Source of the DNA: Carettochelys insculpta
Lineage: Eukaryota; Chordata; Testudines; Carettochelyidae
DNA: 64,000 nucleotides
Reading direction: 5' to 3'
NCBI RefSeq assembly: GCF_033958435.1
Contig: NC_134138.1
Location: 273,289,798 to 273,353,797 of the forward strand
The notes under the pieces were generated by a model. The model was not told the DNA's origin, did not search any database, and worked only from the letters and a program-made list of their open reading frames with translations. Shown here piece by piece: positions 11,173-21,828 of the stretch. A program made the position numbers and the translations under genes. Numbering within the stretch: the stretch's first letter is position 1; the number at the start of each line of letters is the position of its first letter.

Positions 11173-11600
11173 GGTTGCCTCTACACATGCGACCTCCCCT
11201 CAGAGGTGGCATGGTAATGAGGCAATTGGAAGCAGGTGCTAACGTGCATATTCAGCACCTCATTAGCATAATAAAGTTCATGTGGCTTTCAAAGTGCAGA
11301 CTAGAATTGCAGATTGACAGTGAAGATGGGGGCAGCTTCAAAATAAGCACCCCACTTTGACATTCCCATACTCCCACAGAACTAGATGGGCATAAGAGAA
11401 TGTCAAAGTGGGGTGCTTATTTCAAAGCTGCCCCCATCTACACTGTCAGTCTGCAATTTGAAGTCTGTACTTTGAAATTCACATGGCTGCCATTATGCTA
11501 ATGAAGCACTGAATATGCATGTTAGCACCTCATTAGCCTGCTTCCAATTGCCTCATTACCATGCCACCTCCAACAGGAGGTGGCATGTGTAGAAGCAGCC
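11173..11600. mobile_element. Harbinger-type long-palindrome MITE with TTA duplication
   Basis: Starts GGTTGCCTCTACACATGCGA and ends as the inverted copy GGCATGTGTAGAAGCAGCC, bordered by TTA at 11170-11172 and 11601-11603. The two halves are near-complete reverse complements (CAATTGGAAGCAGGTGCTAA on one side, its complement on the other), so the transcript would fold into one long hairpin. Confidence 0.82.
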
Positions 11601-11609
11601 TTAGATTCT

Positions 11610-12650
11610 TGCGGTTTGAAGCATCTGGTTGCCTTACAGACCATGGCTGATAGCTCAGGATCAGCTGATCCCCCAGGAACTCATCTAATTATTTTTTGAA
11701 CTTATTCTTTTGGCTTTCACAACTTCCCAGAGCAATGAGCTCCACGGGTTAACTGTGCATTGTGTGAAAAAGTTATATCCTTTTGTTTTAAACCTGCTGC
11801 TTATTAATTCCCTCCGGTGATCCTTAGTTCTGGTGTTATGTGAAACAATTCCCTATTTACTTTCTCCACACCATTCATGATTTTATAGCTCTCTATCACA
11901 TTCCTCTTTAGTCACCTTTTTTCCATGCTGTACAGACATGCTGTCTTTTTAATCTCTTCTCGGGGGGGCTGGTTTCAAACCCAGATCACTTTTTTTTATT
12001 GCCCTTCTCTGTATCTTTTGTTGTTATATCTTTTTCTGAGAAGGGATGCCAAGAACTGTGCACAGCATTAAATGTGTGGGCATACCATGGATTTCTACTG
12101 TGTCATTATGGTATTTTCTATTTTATCTATCATTTCTCTAATGGTTCCTCATATTCCGTTAGCTTTTTGATTAACACTGCATATTGAGCATATGTTTCAG
12201 AACTAGCCACGATGACTCCAAGATGTCTTTTTTGTGTGACAAATATCAGAGGGGTAATCCTGTTAGTCTGTATCTGCAAAAACCGCGGGAAGTCCTGTGG
12301 CACCTTATAGACTAACAGATACATTGGAGCATAAGCTTTTGTGGGTCTTTGCCCAGGAAAGCTTATGCTCCAATATATCTGTGAGTCGATAAGGTGCCAC
12401 AGGACTTCTCGTTTTTTCTTGAGTGGTAACAGTTAATTTTGATGCCATTTTTTTATGTGAGTATGTTTTCTCATGTGCAACACTTTGTACTTATTAGCAT
12501 TGACTTTCACCTCCCCTTTTGTCACCCAGTTTTGTGAGATCTTGTGTAACACTTTGCAGTCAGCTTGGGACTCAAGTATTTTAAGTAATTTTTTATCATC
12601 TGCAAATTTTGAGTGTTTCTGTTCACACCATTTGCCGTTAAATCCCCTGG
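11610..12650 (-). mobile_element. CR1-like LINE 3' region, interrupted
   Basis: Antisense CR1-type sequence: AGAGCAATGAGCTCCACGGG, then CATTCCTCTTTAGTCACC, then TGTGGGCATACCATGGATTT, then AGCATTGACTTTCACCTCCC. This matches in order a block I know from turtle genomes as the downstream part of a CR1 family. It is split by the foldback insertion at 12241-12416. Confidence 0.6.
12241..12416. mobile_element. Penelope-derived foldback insertion inside CR1
   Basis: Left arm (antisense) AAGTCCTGTGGCACCTTATA through CATTGGAGCATAAGCTTT; right arm (sense) GGAAAGCTTATGCTCCAATA through AAGGTGCCACAGGACTTCTC. The arms are inverted copies of the end of the Penelope-like element at 33150-33255. It interrupts the CR1 copy around it. 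Target duplications are not clear in this copy because both sides are T-rich. Confidence 0.65.
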
Positions 12651-13171
12651 GCCCATGGCAATTGCCCCTCCAATTGGTGGACATATGGCTACTGGGCAAG
12701 AAGGACCATGGTCTGACCCAATGTGGCAGTTCTTGTGCTCTTATTCCTCTGGTAGATTTTTTTCAACAGGCACCTGTTTGAAGTTCCTCATGGGCTTAGA
12801 ACATTAGAACAAGTGACTGGAAGATGGATTAAAAGGTAGAGATCAGGTGAGATTGTCAAAAATAAGTGATAATTACCTTTATCGTTTGGATATCACCTCC
12901 ATATATTAGATAGGGAGATTGGAAATAGCTATGAATAATTTCCAGTGTATGTAAGACCTCAATCCCACAATGATTTGCACAAAAGTGTATTGCTATTCAC
13001 TGAAAATTGTGTTCACTTCACAGGGACTATTTGCAGTGTGTAAGTCTTTGAAGAATTGAGGCCTAATTCCATGTTCCGCAGTAATGTCATGATGTTAAAA
13101 ATGTGTATTACCTGTCCTACTTATATGTACCATTGATGTTCTCCGACTCCTTGTAGTGATGGGTGATTGGC
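12651..13171. other. No gene seen
   Basis: No exon or repeat supported. Confidence 0.4.
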
Positions 13172-13221
13172 GGATTCATAGACTCTAAGGCCAGGAGGAG
13201 GAATAATGAGATCATCCAGTC

Positions 13222-14004
13222 CAGGGGTGGCCAACATGTGGCCCACAGGCTGCAGCCTTTTCATCCAGCCCGCAGAGCCAGTAGCAGCGCCATTTTGAAA
13301 GCTGGCTGGGTGGCTCCAAGCCACATGCAGATCTTTAAGGAGGCATTTGCGGCTCCCGCCACTGCTGCTGCTCACTCCTCCTCTGGCTCCTTGCCCTTCC
13401 ATGCTGAAAGAGTAGAACTCAATTTAATTGGTTTAAGGGCCAGCAGGAGGTATCCAGCTGTTAAATCAATAAACTGAGTCCCATTATTTCAGCTCACCAA
13501 GGCAGGGAGCTGCCCCTGCCGCACAGTACATGGGAAAAAAGGAGGGCTGGGGGGAGCTGCACAGCTGGCATGAGGAGGAGACAGCAGTCCAGCAAAGGAG
13601 CAGCTGGGGGTGGCAGCATGCGGAGCTCATGTGTAAGGTAAGTTTGAGGCTGCAACAGGTTAAGCCTGGGGATGGTTTGTGGCTGTGAGGGGTTATGCCT
13701 TGTGGGAGAGGGGGCAGTGTGAGGCTGCAAGGTGTTAAGCCTGGGGGAGCTGGGGCTGGTTTGTGGCTGTGAGGGGTTAAGCCTGGGGGGGGCAGTTTGG
13801 GGCTGCAAGGAGTTAAGCCTGGGAGTGGGACGGTGGTTTGTTGCCATGAAGAGTTAAGCCTGGGGGTGGGGAGGTGGTTTGGGGCTGTGAGAGGTTAAGC
13901 CTATGAGTGGGGGTGGGGCAGGTTTGGGGCTATTTTGTGTTCAGCCCCTGGAACATGCAAAAAATTGCCATACGGCCCCCAATGAAAAAGGTTGGACGCC
14001 CCCA
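13222..14004. mobile_element. hAT element carrying a minisatellite
   Basis: Ends CAGGGGTGGCCAAC and GTTGGACGCCCCCA are inverted termini. The 8-bp flanks ATCCAGTC and GTCTAGTC match at 5-6 positions and derive from one CR1 site. There is no transposase. The right half is filled by the tandem repeat at 13630-13925, which yields a repetitive minus-strand frame (RLNSLQPQTAPP-like units) judged spurious. Confidence 0.7.
13630..13925. repeat. G-rich minisatellite inside hAT
   Basis: Around seven degenerate copies of a 40-50 base unit centred on GGCTGTGAGGGGTTAAGCCT. Units differ mainly in the length of the G run after the core. The G-rich strand has many runs of three or more G and could form quadruplexes. 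Confidence 0.75.
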
Positions 14005-14090
14005 GTCTAGTCTGACCTCTCAGAAGAGGTAGGGTAAATTCAGGATCTAGGCCTTCAACAGATAGAGCAGTTCCCATCTTTCTTTCCCAT

Positions 14091-15908
14091 GTTGCCACTT
14101 GGGATACCCAAAGCAAAGGCTATCATCAGAAAAAAAGATTAAAAGTCTGGTGTCGTGCACCCACTGTTGCAGGAGACATTTTGTTGAGAGTTCTTGTCTG
14201 AAAAACAAGCACACTCAATGGGACTTGTACCTGATCATATTACAATGATCTGTCTTGGCCCATCACCACTACTTCCCAAAATATTGTTGGAAACAAACCA
14301 AAAAGTAAAGGAGCTGGATCACGGTATTTTCCACACTCTGGGGATCTGGGAAATGGATTTGTTAATTTGTTGGATCGCCATTTTTGTTACTATTTTTACA
14401 GCAACCGAAAGTCTTATAAGTGCTCTGTGGCAGGGATCCGCAAAATGGGGGGGCAGGCACCCATGGGAGTATGAAATTTCATAAGGGGGGCACAGCACAA
14501 TCAGCCGCTGGGCCTCAGGCTCACCCATCTCCTTAAAATGCTGAAATACGTTATTGTTTTAAGTGGGGCCCAACCAGGGAGGGCCGGGACTGTGGAGGGA
14601 TGCAGCTGTCCGACCACCCAGGGAGGGCCCGGGCCTCAGCTATCCAGCTGCCCCAGGGAAGCCTAGGCTGTGGTTGCTTTGGTACCGGGGAGGGCTGAGT
14701 TCAGGATGGGGCTGTACCTGTCTGGCTGCCCAGAGAGGGCTGGGGCTGAAGCCAGGGCCTGGATCTAACCTTCCTGCTACCAAGCACTCTGGCTGGCCAG
14801 AAAGGGTGGGCCCATGCCACTCCCTGGGACGGGAACTACGAGGTCAGGGGGTGGGGGCAATAATCTGGAGTGTGAGCTTGGCTTGGTTACATGGGGCGTG
14901 GTAGCAGTGGAAGAGGTGGGGCCTCGGGCAGAAGAGATGGGGCTAGCACCTGCATTCCCCAGGTTTGTCTTCATCCACCACTCACGCTATGGGGCCTTTT
15001 AAACTTGACATAGCTTCGGGCCTCAGCCAGTCTTAATCTGGCCCTGAAGCCCATCACTGATGCATCCTAAACTCTTTATCATTCCTGAACAACAGCAACC
15101 CCTTATGCTCTCTCTTCTCCCTCCTTGTGTTCTCCCAGTTCCCATTTAACTTTTTCAGACTAGATGCACAGCGCATACGTCAGCTTACTCTCGGGGCTGC
15201 CCCGTATTTTTAACCCTCTGCCGTATCTCATTTACACTAGGACCCTCAGCTGATCGTCAGTTTGGAATATTTTTGGCAGCTGTGAAAACGATATGTGCTA
15301 CATTTAAACATGCAGACTTAATGCCAGCAAGGACCCAGTCAGAGTTTCTGCTGATATTGATCACACACGGCTCATCCAATAAAAAGTATGTTACTTAGTT
15401 TGTGAACACAGTAGCATACAAAAGGGAACAAACGAAACAGCATAGACCCAACTTCTCTCTTCCACCTCTGACAGAGGCAAAGTTCTCTGATCTAGGGCTA
15501 AAAGACAAATTCCAGTTCCACCCCTGGTTGATCCTTTTGGAGGTGTTTGACTCCCACCCAGAAATCATGTCAGTTGTCATTTACCTTCAGCAGTAAAATA
15601 CACAGTTCTGTGCCCTTACATTGAAAAACAAGTGTCCCTCGCAGTTTAAGTGAACAGAAGTTACCTTATGTTTACCAGTTTGGTCAATTGCCGTGTAATA
15701 AAAAGCATGCTGCGTCAGTTATCTTTATCAGAGTCAACAAGCATTACTATTGGTTTTCTGAGGCTTTGTGGGGGAGTTATTCTGAATAAATCGTTAACTG
15801 AAATCTAGCAATCGCTACGGCTTGTTTTAAGAAAGGTACGTGTGTCTCGTTCTTCCCTCCTGAAAACCTCAAGATTTTCCTAAGTACCTCAAAGCATCTC
15901 TCAGCAGA
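14091..15908. other. No gene seen; one hAT fragment
   Basis: The segment 14431-14570 is a partial relative of the hAT at 8005 (TGAAATTTCATAAGGGGGGC ... CACCCATCTCCTTAAAAT). The rest, including the GC-rich 14570-15050 block, has no supported coding frame and no recognised family. Confidence 0.45.
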
Positions 15909-18900
15909 GGCTACATCTAGACTGCAGGCTTTTGTTGACAGAAGTCTGTACTGGAGAATACTTTATGACAAAACAGTTGACAGAGCGCATCCACACACCA
16001 AGGCACATCGAAAGAGCAACCTACTCTCCTGACACAGAGTGGCTAGACAGCCCAGCCGCTCTCTTAGCAAAACAGCCAACCAGAACCACTTCAGCCAGGG
16101 TTGTAGATCACCGGTTCCTTCTGAGAGCCGGTGCCGGAGCCCTGCAGAGATTTGTGCTTAAAGGGACCCCCCTCAGACAGCTGTTCCCTGCCCCTGCTCT
16201 GGGCTTGCCTACCCCTGTCAGGCACAGCAAAGCTCTCACAGTGCCCACTGTGCTTGCCCTGCATTTGCGGGTGACACAGCTGGTCCCTGGGTGCTGTGCC
16301 GCTGGAGCTGCCGCTGGGATTGTGATGGCCCCACACAGACATGCTGCAGCTTGTGCTGCACTTTCTGGCAGCTGCCTTCCTGCTCCTCAGCGGGGTTGGC
16401 CTGAGACCATCTTTGGGACTGTCATCCTGGCTGCAGGAGCTGCACATTTGCAAACACCCCCCATGGTGCACAGGCAGTTTTGGGGGCACCACATCAGTTT
16501 GGACTGGTGGGACCAGCTGGTCATGAAGCAATGGAATGAGCAGAAGTGGCTCCAAAATTTCCACATGGGGGAGGCCACCTTCTTGGAGCTCTGTGCCTGG
16601 CTTGCCTCTGCTCTCTGGAGATGCCACACCCAGCTGTGGCCCGCCATCCCCATGGAGAAGGGGTTTGTAATCGCCCTCTGGAAGCTCACCATCCCTGACA
16701 GCTATCAGTCGGAGGGCAACTATTTTGGCATGGGGAAGTCCACCACTGGGGCGCTCCTTATGAAGGTAATGCATCCTCAGTCTGTGGTCCCCACCTGGGG
16801 TGGGGGGAATCCCACTCGAGGGTGACCCTTTGGAAGCAGGGTTGGGGCAGTGTGAGGGGTAAAAAGGGAGAAGCCCCATCCCTGGGTGGTCATGCCATCC
16901 ACCCTAACACAGCCCTGCTGCTGGGGGGAGCAGCCTCACAGAGGGGTTCCCAGAGGGCAATGGGGGAGTGGACAGGAGGGAGCTGGGGATCCCCCAATGG
17001 CCCAGGTACTCCCTCAGTACCTGTCATGAGAGTTTGGTCACAGGTTGTTAGGTCCAGCAACTTGATCCTGTTGAAAAGGGCCATCTGTCTGGGAGACCTT
17101 AACCAGGTCAAGGACAGATTTGCTGCTCTGGAGTTCCCAAACTGTGTTGGAGCCATCAATGGGACCTACATCCCAATTTGTGGTTCAGAGCATCGCTCAG
17201 CCAAGTTCATCAACAGGAAAGCTCCTTCTCCATGGTGCGGCAGGCTCTGGTCAACCACCATGGACAGTTCACAGACATTTACATCGGGTGGTCAGGCAGG
17301 GTGCATGATGCCTGTATGTTCTGCAATTCTAGCCTCTTCCGGAAGTTGGAGGCGGGCACATTCGTCCTCCACTGGGAGCTGGTATTTAGGAGCATGCAGC
17401 TGCAAGTCTGCATGATGGGGGATGAGGCCTACCCCTCATACTGTGGCTGATGAAGCCATGTACCAGACAGCCGGACCCCAGCAGGGAACAATTCAATGAG
17501 TGCCTGAACCACACCAGGATGCAGGCCGAGTGCACCTTCAGCTACCTCAAGGCATGGTTCAGTTGCCTGCTGACCTGCCTCGATGTGGGAGAGTGCAACA
17601 TCCCTGAGCTTACGGGAGCCTGTTGTATCCTGCACAACATCATGGAGGGAAAAGGGGAGGCCTTCCTTCTGGAGTGGGGGTCAGGCTCTAGCCATGAGGG
17701 GTGAGCCTATAAGCAGCCATGCACATCCACCAGCTTATCAGACAGGGCGCAGATCCAGGAGGCCATGAGGGAGAGCTTCTCCTAAGGACCCCAGTAACCT
17801 TTGCCAGGACCTCCCACACAGCAGGGCCTCCAGCTCACAGCCCGAGCCTCTCCCCACCATGACCCCTCCCTGTGGCACTTCAACCCTCCCCAACCCCTGC
17901 AGAATAAACGTACATACTTGTGCAGTGAATGATAAATGGGTTTAATGTGCAAACTATTTACAAAGTGTGGGAGGGGGATGGTTCCTGGGACTATGGCGTG
18001 GGGAGGGCCTCTCAACTTGGATATGGAGTGGGGGCTTGGGACAGGAGGTGAGGGGCCTTTCAACTGGGACATGAGGTTGGGCTTGGTGCAAGGGGTGGGG
18101 AGCCTCAGAACATGGGGCAAGGGGAGCCATGAACCCAAGGGGAAGCAGGACCCTGAGCAGTGTCAGTCTCAGGATCCCCTCTCGCCACACATTTGGGGCC
18201 TCTGTCAGGGCTGGCTTGGGGCTGGGACCAGGGGGAGGTATGGATGAGGAGAAGCTGGCACAGGCTCTGAATTGGAGTGGGGCAGGAGAAGGGTACATGG
18301 CCATTGCCCAGAGGAGAAGGCTGGGGTCCAGGGTGCCTTGCAGGAGGGCACATGGGTGTAAGGTGGCAGGAGCCGCAGCAGGCAGCTGAGCAGTGTGTCC
18401 TGCCAGATGCTGGTGACTGAGCCACAGCAGAACATCAGCTGGTCCCACAACTACCACTCAGGGTGTGCTGGATGTCCTTGAAGATGGCGACATGCTGCCA
18501 CATTATGTCCTCATGCACCCTCCACCTCCTCCCCCAGCTCTGGGGGCAGTCTCAAGGTATCGTTGGGGTGGCCTGGTCCTCAGTCCATGCTGGTCCAGCT
18601 GTAGGGAACACAAGGAGGACAAGTCAGTGAGTGATTCATGCAACACAGCCCCAGAGCCCGTGCCCCCCACTGTGAGCAGTGAACAACACTCCTTAGGTCT
18701 AAGGTCAGCTTTAACAAGGCCCAGAGGCAGGAACCATAGAGCGCTGATTGCTGCAGACAGAAGGCCCCCTGGAAGGTCTACACAACCTTTTGTCGACAGA
18801 TCTCTCTCAGAGGCATTCTTCCTTGTGGCAAGCGGGGTACGGCTGTCAACAAAACTGTTCTGTTCTGTTGACTCACTATCGACAGAATGCACATTGCATC

Positions 18901-18970
18901 TGGCCAGTCCCCAGGTTTTGTGGATTAAATCACCATTTTGCAGACAAAACCCTGAAGTCTAGACATATCC
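15909..18970 (+). mobile_element. PIF/Harbinger transposon with transposase
   Basis: A 3.06-kb element with inverted ends GGCTACATCTAGACTGCAGG and, at the right, ...CTGAAGTCTAGACATATCC; the subterminal TTTTGTTGACAGAAGT matches the short MITEs at 129, 46.5 and 62.1 kb. It encodes a decayed Harbinger transposase on the plus strand. The flanking triplets are AGA and TAA, so no duplication survives. The 3' third (17900-18700) is GC-rich and has only spurious frames on both strands. Confidence 0.82.
16480..17704 (+). pseudogene. Harbinger transposase (DDE nuclease), decayed
   Basis: Would cut and paste the host Harbinger element as a nuclear DDE transposase. The first part (about 16480-16764) reads QWNEQKWLQNFHMGEATFLE and later LWKLTIPDSYQSEGNYFGMG. 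A GT-AG intron (ATGAAG|GTAATG at 16765 to TCACAG|GTTGTT at 17043) appears to join it to FAALEFPNCVGAINGTYIPI. Frameshifts then lead to DIYIGWSGRVHDACMF, GDEAYP and RMQAECTFSYLKAWF, ending in ELTGACCILHNIMEGKGE. In active relatives the first catalytic residue is Asp in the GA(I/L)DG motif. Here it is Asn (codon AAT at 17158-17160), so the copy is catalytically dead even apart from its frameshifts. The second Asp and the Glu of AEC are still readable. Confidence 0.82.
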
Positions 18971-19396
18971 TAAAAGTAGCCCAATCCATGCTATACGGCA
19001 CTAGACCTGGCTGCCGTACCAACTAACAGGCTTGACTTCTGCTCCAAGTACTTGGCATGATTGCCTACAGTCTGTTTCATGACAGATGGTGCCTTCTGGC
19101 CTGAAAAATCAATGGTGCTGGTATTTTGCTTTTTTCACAAATCCCCGATTACGACTGCTTCTTTATTTTGCTTTTCAGAAAGCCTAAAGCATGTACACTT
19201 TACTGCTACACTACTACAATGTATCAGAATGAAACTCAATAATATAAAAGCCAGTTGTAATGACCTTAGTTCCCAGGAATCTGAGTGTCCCTCTGGGCAC
19301 TGTCAGATAATGTGTAAGTGCAGACTTACGTGAACAAAGACCCACTTTATGAGTCTTCCTGGAAGCCATCCTTACAAGCACTATCATCCTTTGTGC

Positions 19397-19473
19397 TTGG
19401 TCCTGCTGCAAGTGCAGGGGACTGGATTCAATGATGTCCTGAGGTCCCTTCCAGTTTTAGTATTCTGTGATTC
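19397..19473 (+). mobile_element. CR1/SINE 3' tail fragment
   Basis: GGGGACTGGATTCAATGATG followed by CCTGAGGTCCCTTCCAG and ATTCTGTGATTC is the conserved CR1-type tail shared with the tRNA-headed SINEs. The head is missing. Confidence 0.65.
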
Positions 19474-19524
19474 ATTTAGCAGAGAGGTTTTCTATTTGTC
19501 TTCTCCCAAAAGATCTCTCAATTG

Positions 19525-19824
19525 GGCCATGTCTACACTTGGTCAAAACTTCGAAATTGGCACGCTAATGGCCAAATCGAAGAACACTAATGAGTATACA
19601 TATAAGTATACATAATGAGTATACATACTAATACATATTCAGTTCCTCATTAGCATGGCCATTTTGAAGTTTTTACTAAGCGCAGATGGCACCTCTGGAT
19701 GTGCAGCTCCTTCTCACGCGATGCTGAGGCACCGCTTTAATACAGATTCAGTGAGAAGGGTGTTTGCCTCCCGTTTCCCGAACCATCAACACCACTACAC
19801 TTTTTACAACGTGTAGACGTAGCC
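19525..19824. mobile_element. Harbinger-type MITE with TTG duplication
   Basis: Starts GGCCATGTCTACACTTGG and ends ACGTGTAGACGTAGCC, bordered by TTG at 19522-19524 and 19825-19827. Contains a short internal tandem of ATGAGTATACAT-like units near 19590-19640. Confidence 0.78.
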
Positions 19825-20727
19825 TTGGTGTCAGAAAGCTGTCAGTTTCTAATGTAACCTTCTTCCATCTGGACTTGGGGCAATTTGTTTCCACAGATCT
19901 CCAGAAAGACTCAAACTGGTGGCCCTAACAGTAGATAAATACAGCATTATCCAGAGCTCTGTGTATTAAGAATAGCATAAGATTTTACACTAATTTAGCA
20001 CCTTCCTTTCTGGAAGATCTTAGAGTTTAGGTCTCATGGAGAGAAACAACTTCACCTGCCACTTAAATGCAATCTGGTTTGTAATGCAACAGAGCAAGAA
20101 AACAACACATGAGAGTTAAAAGTGGGGAAAAACACCCTCTCCAGTTAAAACATCACAGGGAATGCCAGTGGGCAGAATGTTGTGACTTAAATCAGAAACC
20201 ATACAAGCACACCAGAAACAGTGTCCCTGTCTGTCTGTGGCCATTTGACAAACATAAGCATTCATTAACTTGTGCATGTCATCTGAAGGATGGCACCTCT
20301 GGATGTGCAGCTCCCCTAACACCATGCTGAGGCACCGCTTTAATACAGATTCAGTGAGAAGAGCACTTGCCTCCCATCTCCAGAACCATCAACACCACTT
20401 TCTGAATTCCCTGGAAGCCTTCCTTACAAGCACTCTCCTTGTTTAGCTTGTACTATCTAACCAAGTCTCTGCCTGCACTGGAATGGCTCTAAATAATATA
20501 GGAAAACACAACCCTTCCATGTAAGTGATTTGATGCAGTGGAAAGACACAAATCCCACAAATCCCCTTGCAGCCTTTTACCTACATTTCTCTCAAGAATT
20601 GATGAGTGATGCTTTTATCTGAAGCATTGAAGGAAGCAAACACAAGCACAGGCTGTCATATACATAACATGGGTCTTCTCAACAGCAGTTAGCAGACTAA
20701 AAGCTCCATCCTGAAAAAGTACTAAGC
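19825..20727. repeat. Flank holding a 115-bp duplicate of MITE interior
   Basis: Positions 20287-20402 (GATGGCACCTCTGGATGTGC ... AACCATCAACACCACTT) repeat 19684-19797 inside the MITE with few changes, but without the MITE ends. The neighbouring text GGAAGCC(A/T)TCCTTACAAGCACT also occurs at both 19361 and 20410. No gene is seen. Confidence 0.6.
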
Positions 20728-21828
20728 CATGGTTTCTCAAACTGAGGAGGTGGGCTCCCCTGGGGGGACATGAAGAAATTCTGGGGGGGGCGCGAGGCGA
20801 CCCAGCCCCCACATCATTCCCTCCACCTGAAGAAAAAGCCGGCCTTTGCTTCTGGCTCTCAGCCCCTGCCATTCTACTTGGGTGACCTGGGACAGCCACT
20901 AGAAAAAGCAGGCAGCTGGCAAAGACCCCACATGGATCTAGCTGCCTCCTGCAAAGATGAGTGAGTGTGGGTTGTTGAGGGGGGGAGGAGGAGGATGGGA
21001 TTACATGGGAGGCTGGGGGTGCCTGGCTCAGGGGAGGAGGATGGAGACAGGGTAAGAGTGGCAGGGGGCTGGTGGAGCCTGGCTTTGTGGGATGGAAGGG
21101 GCTCAGGCAGGTGGATCGCAGGGCTCGGGTGGCCAGCCGGCTTGTGGGAATCATGGTGCTTGGGCAGCTGGCCCTGGCATTGCGGGGTTCAGGCGGCTTG
21201 GGCTGCTGGCTTGCCCCAGAATCATGGGGCTCTGGCAGCTGGCGCTGCAGTGTGGGGCTCGGGCGGCTCAGGCTGGAGGGTGGGTGGCTGGCTCCAGCAG
21301 CACAGGGCTCGAGCAGCTCGGGATGGCAGGCAGGCAGCTGGCCCTCGCAGCATTGGGCTTTGTTGGGTAGCTCAGGCAGCTGGCCCATGGCTGGGGCTGG
21401 CAGCTGGTGGGCGGGCAGCTGGTCCTGGCAGTGCGGTGCTCAGGCAGCCAGTGGGCAGGCAGGTGGCTGGCCCGGGCAGATGGCAGGCAGGCGGGTGGCT
21501 GGCCCTGGTGGTGCGGGGCTCGGGCTGGCAGGTCTGGCAACGCAGGTCTCAGGCAGGCACACAACTGTCGTGGTCAGCTCTAGTAGCTGGCATGGGGCTG
21601 AGGCAGCTGGCCAGCTGGGGCTGCACCAGGCACTTTCAAGGGGCCAAGAAAACTATTTGTGCTTATTTTTAATTTTAAATAACATTTTATATCAAGTTTT
21701 TGTGTTAATTTTAAATTGCAAATTGGATTTTTTGTTAAAAGGGGGGTTGGATGATGGTAAAGAACAGGTGGGGGGCCTGGGGGTTTCTCAAAAATCAAAA
21801 GTGATGCCAAAAAGTTTGAGAACCACTG
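20728..21828. mobile_element. hAT element with large internal GC-rich minisatellite
   Basis: Ends CATGGTTTCTCAAACT and AAAGTTTGAGAACCACTG are inverted hAT termini, with 8-bp duplications TACTAAGC (20720-20727) and TACTAAAC (21829-21836). Between about 20960 and 21620 it contains degenerate tandem units of the type GGCAGCTGGCCCTGGCAGTG. Frames of 235-260 codons across the repeat on both strands are low-complexity Trp/Gly/Ala-rich or Pro/Ser-rich and not genes. No transposase. Confidence 0.8.

Larger units (their letters stand above)
13172..14090 (-). mobile_element. CR1 3' end split by a hAT insertion
   Basis: The left piece (TTCATAGACTCTAAGGCCAG ... GAGATCATCCAGTC) and the right piece (TAGTCTGACCTCTCAGAAGA) join into a typical antisense CR1 3' end when the hAT element at 13222-14004 is removed. 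Confidence 0.55.

Noticed and set aside
13494..13847. Repetitive minus-strand frame resembling a tandem-repeat protein.
   Set aside because: It is the translation of the minisatellite within a hAT element, with no start context or conservation evidence.
15932..16879. Overlapping 297-codon (plus) and 262-codon (minus) open frames.
   Set aside because: Both sit in the Harbinger element. Only the last third of the plus frame resembles transposase; the rest and the whole minus frame are shadows in GC-rich sequence.
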